A stretch of DNA of 64,000 nucleotides, from NCBI GenBank assembly GCA_026874595.1, contig CM049316.1, forward strand, positions 50,408,695-50,472,694. Reading direction: 5' to 3'. Origin of the DNA: Sipunculus nudus (Eukaryota; Annelida; Sipuncula; Golfingiida; Sipunculidae). Below the pieces are notes generated by a model, which made no database searches, was not told where the DNA came from, and was given only the letters and a program-made list of their open reading frames with translations. The position numbers and the translations under genes were made by a program. This document shows positions 59,293 through 64,000 of the stretch, piece after piece (within the stretch, counting starts at the first letter, position 1; every line of letters starts with the position of its first letter).

Positions 59293-62200
59293 AAACTAGA
59301 CGACCAGAGGTCGAGCGCTTGCCGGAAGTTGAAATGACAGACAGACGGACAGACAGAACATATTGTGGGTTTTCTATTATTTGAATGACCCTCAGCGTTT
59401 GCTTAGAAGTTGTGGTCTGTAAAATGACAAATCAGACAAAGCAACAAGGAAGCAGACAAAGCTGACAACAAAACACGAACAGACAGACATACTGACACAT
59501 CTGTGATAACAGATTACAGACAAAAGCGCCGAAGGTGAAAAAGAGCAAAATTAGCGATAGTTTATGTAGGTAAGGTTTATAATTTTGGAGAGATAGCCAA
59601 AACATGATATGTTGGGGAGGTGAAAGTGCAGCGCCCCCTAGTGGCTATATCCGGAAAATGAAAAATCTGTTTTGAGATATTAGTGTAACACATAAGATGT
59701 ACCGGTTTTAAAAGGATTCCTGAAAAAAAAAACTGTGGTCTGTAGAATGCTATATATGAGACGCAAGAACCAGCAAGTAGGCGGATTTTAGGACAACTGA
59801 CAAACAGACACACTGACAAAGTGACACAAGATTGAGACCAGATGACATTACTAGGTCATGGAGAAGACTCAGGGAAAGAAAATAAGCCATAGTTTCTGTA
59901 ATTGTGCCTTTGGGTTTTAGAGATATGGTCAATATAATGATATGTGTGTGAGGGTCATGTGCAGCGCCACCTAGCGGCCATATCCGGAAAATAGAAAAAA
60001 TGTTTTGAGATATTTCTGTAAAACATAATATGCATCAGTTTTCAAATGCTTTTTTAAAAACTGTGGCCTGTAGAATGCTATATGTGAGACGCAAGAACCA
60101 GCAAGCAGGCAAATTTGAGGACAACTGACAAACAGACGGACACACTGACCAAGTGACACAAGATTGAGACCAGATGACATTATCAGTTTATGGAGAAGAC
60201 TCAGAGGAAAAAAATAAGCTATAGTTTATGTAAATGAGGCTTTGGGTTTTAGAGATATGGCCAATGTAATGATATGTGTGTGAGGGTCGTTTGCAGCGCC
60301 CCCTAGCAGCCATATTCAAAAAATGAAAAAACAATTTCGAGATACTAGTGTAGGACTTATGATATGTCAGTTTCAAAAAGATTCCTGCAATAATGTGGCC
60401 TTTGGCGCAAGATGAATGAAATCTCGAAATATCTCTATTCATGAGATCTTTTACGAGATACTGCAAGACTTGTAATTAAATCTTGTAGTACTAGTTAAAT
60501 GCTACCTGATGCAAAAAACTAGATCACTCTAGCTTTAAAACTGACAAAGTTAGAAAAATAAGACCCCTTATTTTCGAATATCCCGACTTTTCCCCCAAAA
60601 TTTGTAACCATGGTTACGGCAAATTTGAGTCAGCTACACACCAGATGACAGGCCTTGGAACGACGATTAAAATGAGCTATTGTTGAAGTAGATACGACTG
60701 AAAGTCACACAGATATGGAGAAAAAACCATTTTAAGAAGTTTTGACGACCTTGACCTTGACCTTTCACCTATATTAACCAAAAACAATAGGGCACCTAGA
60801 AATTATCTTTTTCATCATCCCTGTAAGTTTCAAGGTTATTGTGGCAAAATTGTGGCCAGGAGAGTGGTGACAAACAAACAAGAACCAGCAAGAAGGCGAA
60901 TTTGAGGACAACTGACAAACAGACGGACACACTGACAAAGTGACTCAAGATTGAGTCCAGATGACTACTCCAGATTATGGAGACGACTCAACGGAAGAAA
61001 AAAGCTACAGTCTATGTAACTGAGGTTTATAGTTTTGGAGATATTGCCAAAGCATGATATGTTGGGAGAGGTTCGAGTTCAGCGCCCCCTAGCGGCCATA
61101 TCCAGAAAATGAAAAATTGGTTTCGAGATATTAGTGTAAGACTTAAGATGTAATAGTTTCAAAAGGATTCTTTCAAAACTGTGGCCTGTAGAATGCTTTA
61201 TGTGAGACGCAAGAGCAAGCAGGCGAATTTGAGGACAACTGACAAACAGACGGACACAATGACAAAGTGACACAAGATTGAGACCAGATGACATTATCAG
61301 TTTATGGAGAAGAATCAGAGGGAAAAAATAAGCTATAGTTTATGTAATTGAGGCCTATAATTTTGGAGATATTTCCAAAACATGATATGTTGGAGAGGTT
61401 TGCACCTAGCGCCCCCTAGCGGCCGAATAAAAAAATGAAAATTGATTTCGAGATAATAGTGTAGGACTTAAGATATGCCAGTTTCAAAAAGATTCCTGCA
61501 AAACTGTGGCCTCCAGGGCAAGATTACTGAAATCTCGAAATATCTCGTTTGACGAGATATTATACGAGATATTGCGAGACTCTTAATAGAATCTTGTAGT
61601 ACTAGGTGAATGCTACCTGAAGCAATAAACTAGACCTCTGTAGCTTTAAAACTGACAAATTTAGAAAAATATCAGCACTTTTCCCCAAAAATGCGTTACC
61701 ATGGTTACCGCAAATTGAGTCAGCTACACACCAATAGACAGGCCTTGGAATGACGATTAAAATGAGCTATTTTTGAAGTAGCTACGACTAATAGTCACAA
61801 AGATATGAAGAAAAAAACGTTTTGAGAAGTTTTGACCTATTTTAACCAAAAACAATAGGGCACCTAGAAATTATGTTTTCGAACATCCCTGTAAGTTTCA
61901 AGGTTATTGTGGCAAAATTGTGGCCAGGAGAGTGGTGACAAACAAACAGACAGACAAACAGACTAGACGACCAGAGGTCGAACGCTTGCCGGAAATGGCC
62001 GGAAATAAGACAGCGAAACAAACAGGACAAACTGTCGGTTTTCTATCAATTGAATGACTTTCAGAGCGATTGCTGGAAAGTTTTGCCTGTTGAATGACAT
62101 ATATCACACAAAAGATCATGAAAGCAGACATAGCTCAAAACAGACAGATATACTGACACACCTGAGATAACAGACTACCAGAAAAAAGTTGGGAACGTAA

Positions 62201-62520
62201 AGAGAAGCAAAATGAGCTATAGTTTTAGTAGGTAGAGTTTATAGTGTCGGAGGTATGGCCAATATATGGTAGAGGCCATATCCCAAACATTAAAAATTTC
62301 TTTTGAGACTTTAATGTAAGGAATAAGATGTTGTTCCAGTTCCAAAAGGAATCCCGCAAAAACTGTGTCCTGAAAATTGCTAACTGGAAGAAGCAAGTAC
62401 CAGCAAGCAGGCGAAATTTAGGATCACTGACAAACAGACAGACATACTAAAAAAATGACACAAGAATAAGACCAGATGACCTACTCAGATTATCGAGTAG
62501 ATTCAGAGGAAGAAAATAAA
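59293..62520. repeat. Diverged, rearranged relative of the macrosatellite unit
   Basis: 59293-60860 resembles the A-A-A-B module at 29484-31050 and 60861-61940 resembles 31060-32200. At about 61945 it switches to sequence like 25740-26400, skipping the first ~7 kb of the unit. Substitutions are many more than between the three main copies. CTCF-like sites persist at 59629, 59957, 60296, 61080 and 61406. Confidence 0.8.
61539..61561. repeat. Perfect 10-bp stem, 3-base loop hairpin
   Basis: AATATCTCGT, TTG, ACGAGATATT. It appears to be the least decayed form of the hairpin found in all B sub-repeats. Confidence 0.85.
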
Positions 62521-63150
62521 TCATTGTTTTCAATTGGCTACACTGCTTTTTTAAAAGTTGTATTTACCCAATCCCTCCTTATAAAACTGGCAGAAACCTA
62601 CCATAGAATAATTCTTGTAAAGTTTAAAACAATTAGCTTAACAGTTTCATCATAAAACAGAGTGTAAGCTGGAGAGTCTAAAATTACATTTTCCCTTGTA
62701 AAAAACAGATCAATATAAGTGGCGCCATCAATACCTGAATTTCAGATATGACATATGAGACAAACATAGGTATAAAATTTGGTAATGACAGCTCTAGCCG
62801 TTTCTGAGATTTTAATTTTAGTTTGCTTTTTTGGACAGATGACTAAGTTCAACCTCCTGTTCAATCTCCGAACTGAAACCATTCGAACAAACTTGAGATA
62901 GATTGTTCAAGAGTTCATTTCTTAGAAATATTGGACAATTTGGCTGGACTGTTTCACAGAAGAAAATTTTTAAAGCTTTTGTAGCTTTTTCCCCATAAAA
63001 TCTTAGTAAATGCAGAAAGCCAAAAAATAATCAAAATACGATAGAGCTTTTCAGATGACTGTTTATTTACAAAATAAAATTGGTAGTGCTAGTTCCTGCC
63101 GTTTTTGAGATAGCTATGGTTAACCTACAGACGACGGACGACGCTGCACC
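62521..63150. other. Segment unique within the window, replacing the 140-bp array
   Basis: About 630 bases not seen in the three macrosatellite copies, lying between parts equivalent to 26400 and 27790. It ends in a GACGACGGACGACG..CATAGCATAAG phrase similar in style to GACGACGGACAAAG..CATCGCTATAG near 27737-27760. No credible ORF. Confidence 0.6.
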
Positions 63151-64000
63151 ATAGCATAAGCTCACAGATTCGCTAATAATTTGTTTCGAGATATAACTGT
63201 AAGACATAAGATTTAATAGTTTAAAAAAGATTCTTTCAAAACTGTGGCCTGTAGAATTCTATTAGTGAGACGAAAGAACAAAGAAGCAGGCGAATTTGAG
63301 GACAACTGACAAACAAACAGACATACTGACAAAGGGACACAAGATGAAGACAAGATGACTTAACCAGGTTATGGGGAAGACTCAGAGGAAGAAAAAAAGG
63401 TATAGTTTATGAAATTGAGGTTTCTAGTTTTGGAGATATGGCCAAATAATGATATATTGGGGATGTTCGACTGCAGCGCCCTCTAGTGGACATATCCTGA
63501 AGACGACAAATGCGTTTCGTGATGTTAGTGAACGGCATGAGATGTAATCGTTTCAAAACGATTCCTCCAAATATCTGGCTTGTTGATTGCTATATGTGAG
63601 ATGCAAGAACCAGCAAGTAGGCGAATTCGCAGATAACTGACAAACAGACAGATATACTGACAAAGTAACACAAGATGGACACCAGATGACGTTACCATGT
63701 TTTGCAGAAGGCTAAGAGAAAGAAAATAAGCTACAGTTTGTGTAATATAGGTTTACTCTTACGGAAATATGTCCAAAATCTGATTTGTTTGGACGGGTCT
63801 AGTGCAGCGCCCCCAAGTTTTGAGATATTAGTGTAAAACATAAGATGAAGGAACAAACATACGCGGGTGACCAACATGCTTGCGAAAATCGAAGATTTCC
63901 GGCAAGCAATAAAGTTTGGATTGACTGTGCCTCCAACATGTATGATAATAGATGGGGCCCGGAGAGGCCGTCACGGACCGCTGCACACGCCGGCCGCCCA
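63151..64000. repeat. Repeat family continuing past the right window edge
   Basis: Equivalent to about 27790-28600 of copy 1, with CTCF-like sites near 63474 and 63808 and the GC-rich block at the very end. The array is not closed within the window. Confidence 0.8.

Noticed and set aside
18155-62131. Many minus-strand ORFs of 60-146 codons rich in SVCLFVCL-type sequence
   Set aside because: They are translations of GACA/CAAA microsatellites and sub-repeats. They recur only because the DNA is duplicated, and show no domain or codon signature.

Overview
This is a eukaryotic, AT-rich, repeat-dominated window with no bacterial or phage features. The repeat modules (strings of GACA/CAAA microsatellite, a punctuating TAGACGACCAGAGGTCG motif, TGACCTTTGACC strings), a tRNA-Leu-primed Ty3/gypsy element and a Mutator-like fragment suggest a marine or freshwater invertebrate, most likely a mollusc and perhaps a bivalve. 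That assignment rests on remembered repeat style and was not searched. No host protein-coding gene can be called with confidence; the only convincing coding regions belong to transposable elements.

Layout. (1) 1-3320: two tandem higher-order units, each built from a ~148-bp satellite monomer plus ~550 bp of composite repeat. (2) 3321-18150: a mostly unique island of about 14.8 kb. It holds a candidate promoter and first exon (4065-4287), a degenerating minisatellite (5331-6190), a Mutator-like (MULE) deletion derivative bounded by a 22-bp perfect inverted repeat (6305-8672), a complete Ty3/gypsy LTR retrotransposon on the minus strand (10244-14868), a ~203-bp tandem repeat (16741-17330) and a possible terminal exon with poly(A) signal (17669-18010). 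(3) 18180-64000: a continuous repeat domain whose centre is three head-to-tail copies of a 13.48-kb unit (18851-32330, 32331-45811, 45812-59292), followed by a diverged, rearranged relative to the end of the window. The left array (1-3320) belongs to the same repeat family as the right domain but lies in inverted orientation, so the unique island sits between inverted arrays.

How the parts work together. The retrotransposon is young: identical 121-bp LTRs, 5-bp target duplication, intact PBS and polypurine tract, gag and pol in a -1 frame relationship. Its pol reading frame is broken by one in-frame TGA between reverse transcriptase and RNase H. The MULE keeps only N- and C-terminal zinc-binding ends with the catalytic middle missing, so it is probably non-autonomous. 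Each 13.48-kb unit carries about 20 same-orientation copies of a motif that closely resembles the CTCF binding consensus, often spaced ~330 bp apart, plus several clusters of nuclear-receptor half-sites (DR1 and extended TCAAGGTCA elements), a perfect 14-bp palindrome and strong short hairpins. The copies differ by very few bases. This motif-dense macrosatellite is the most unusual content of the window; whether it binds anything, and whether the three copies are real or an assembly artefact, cannot be decided from sequence alone.
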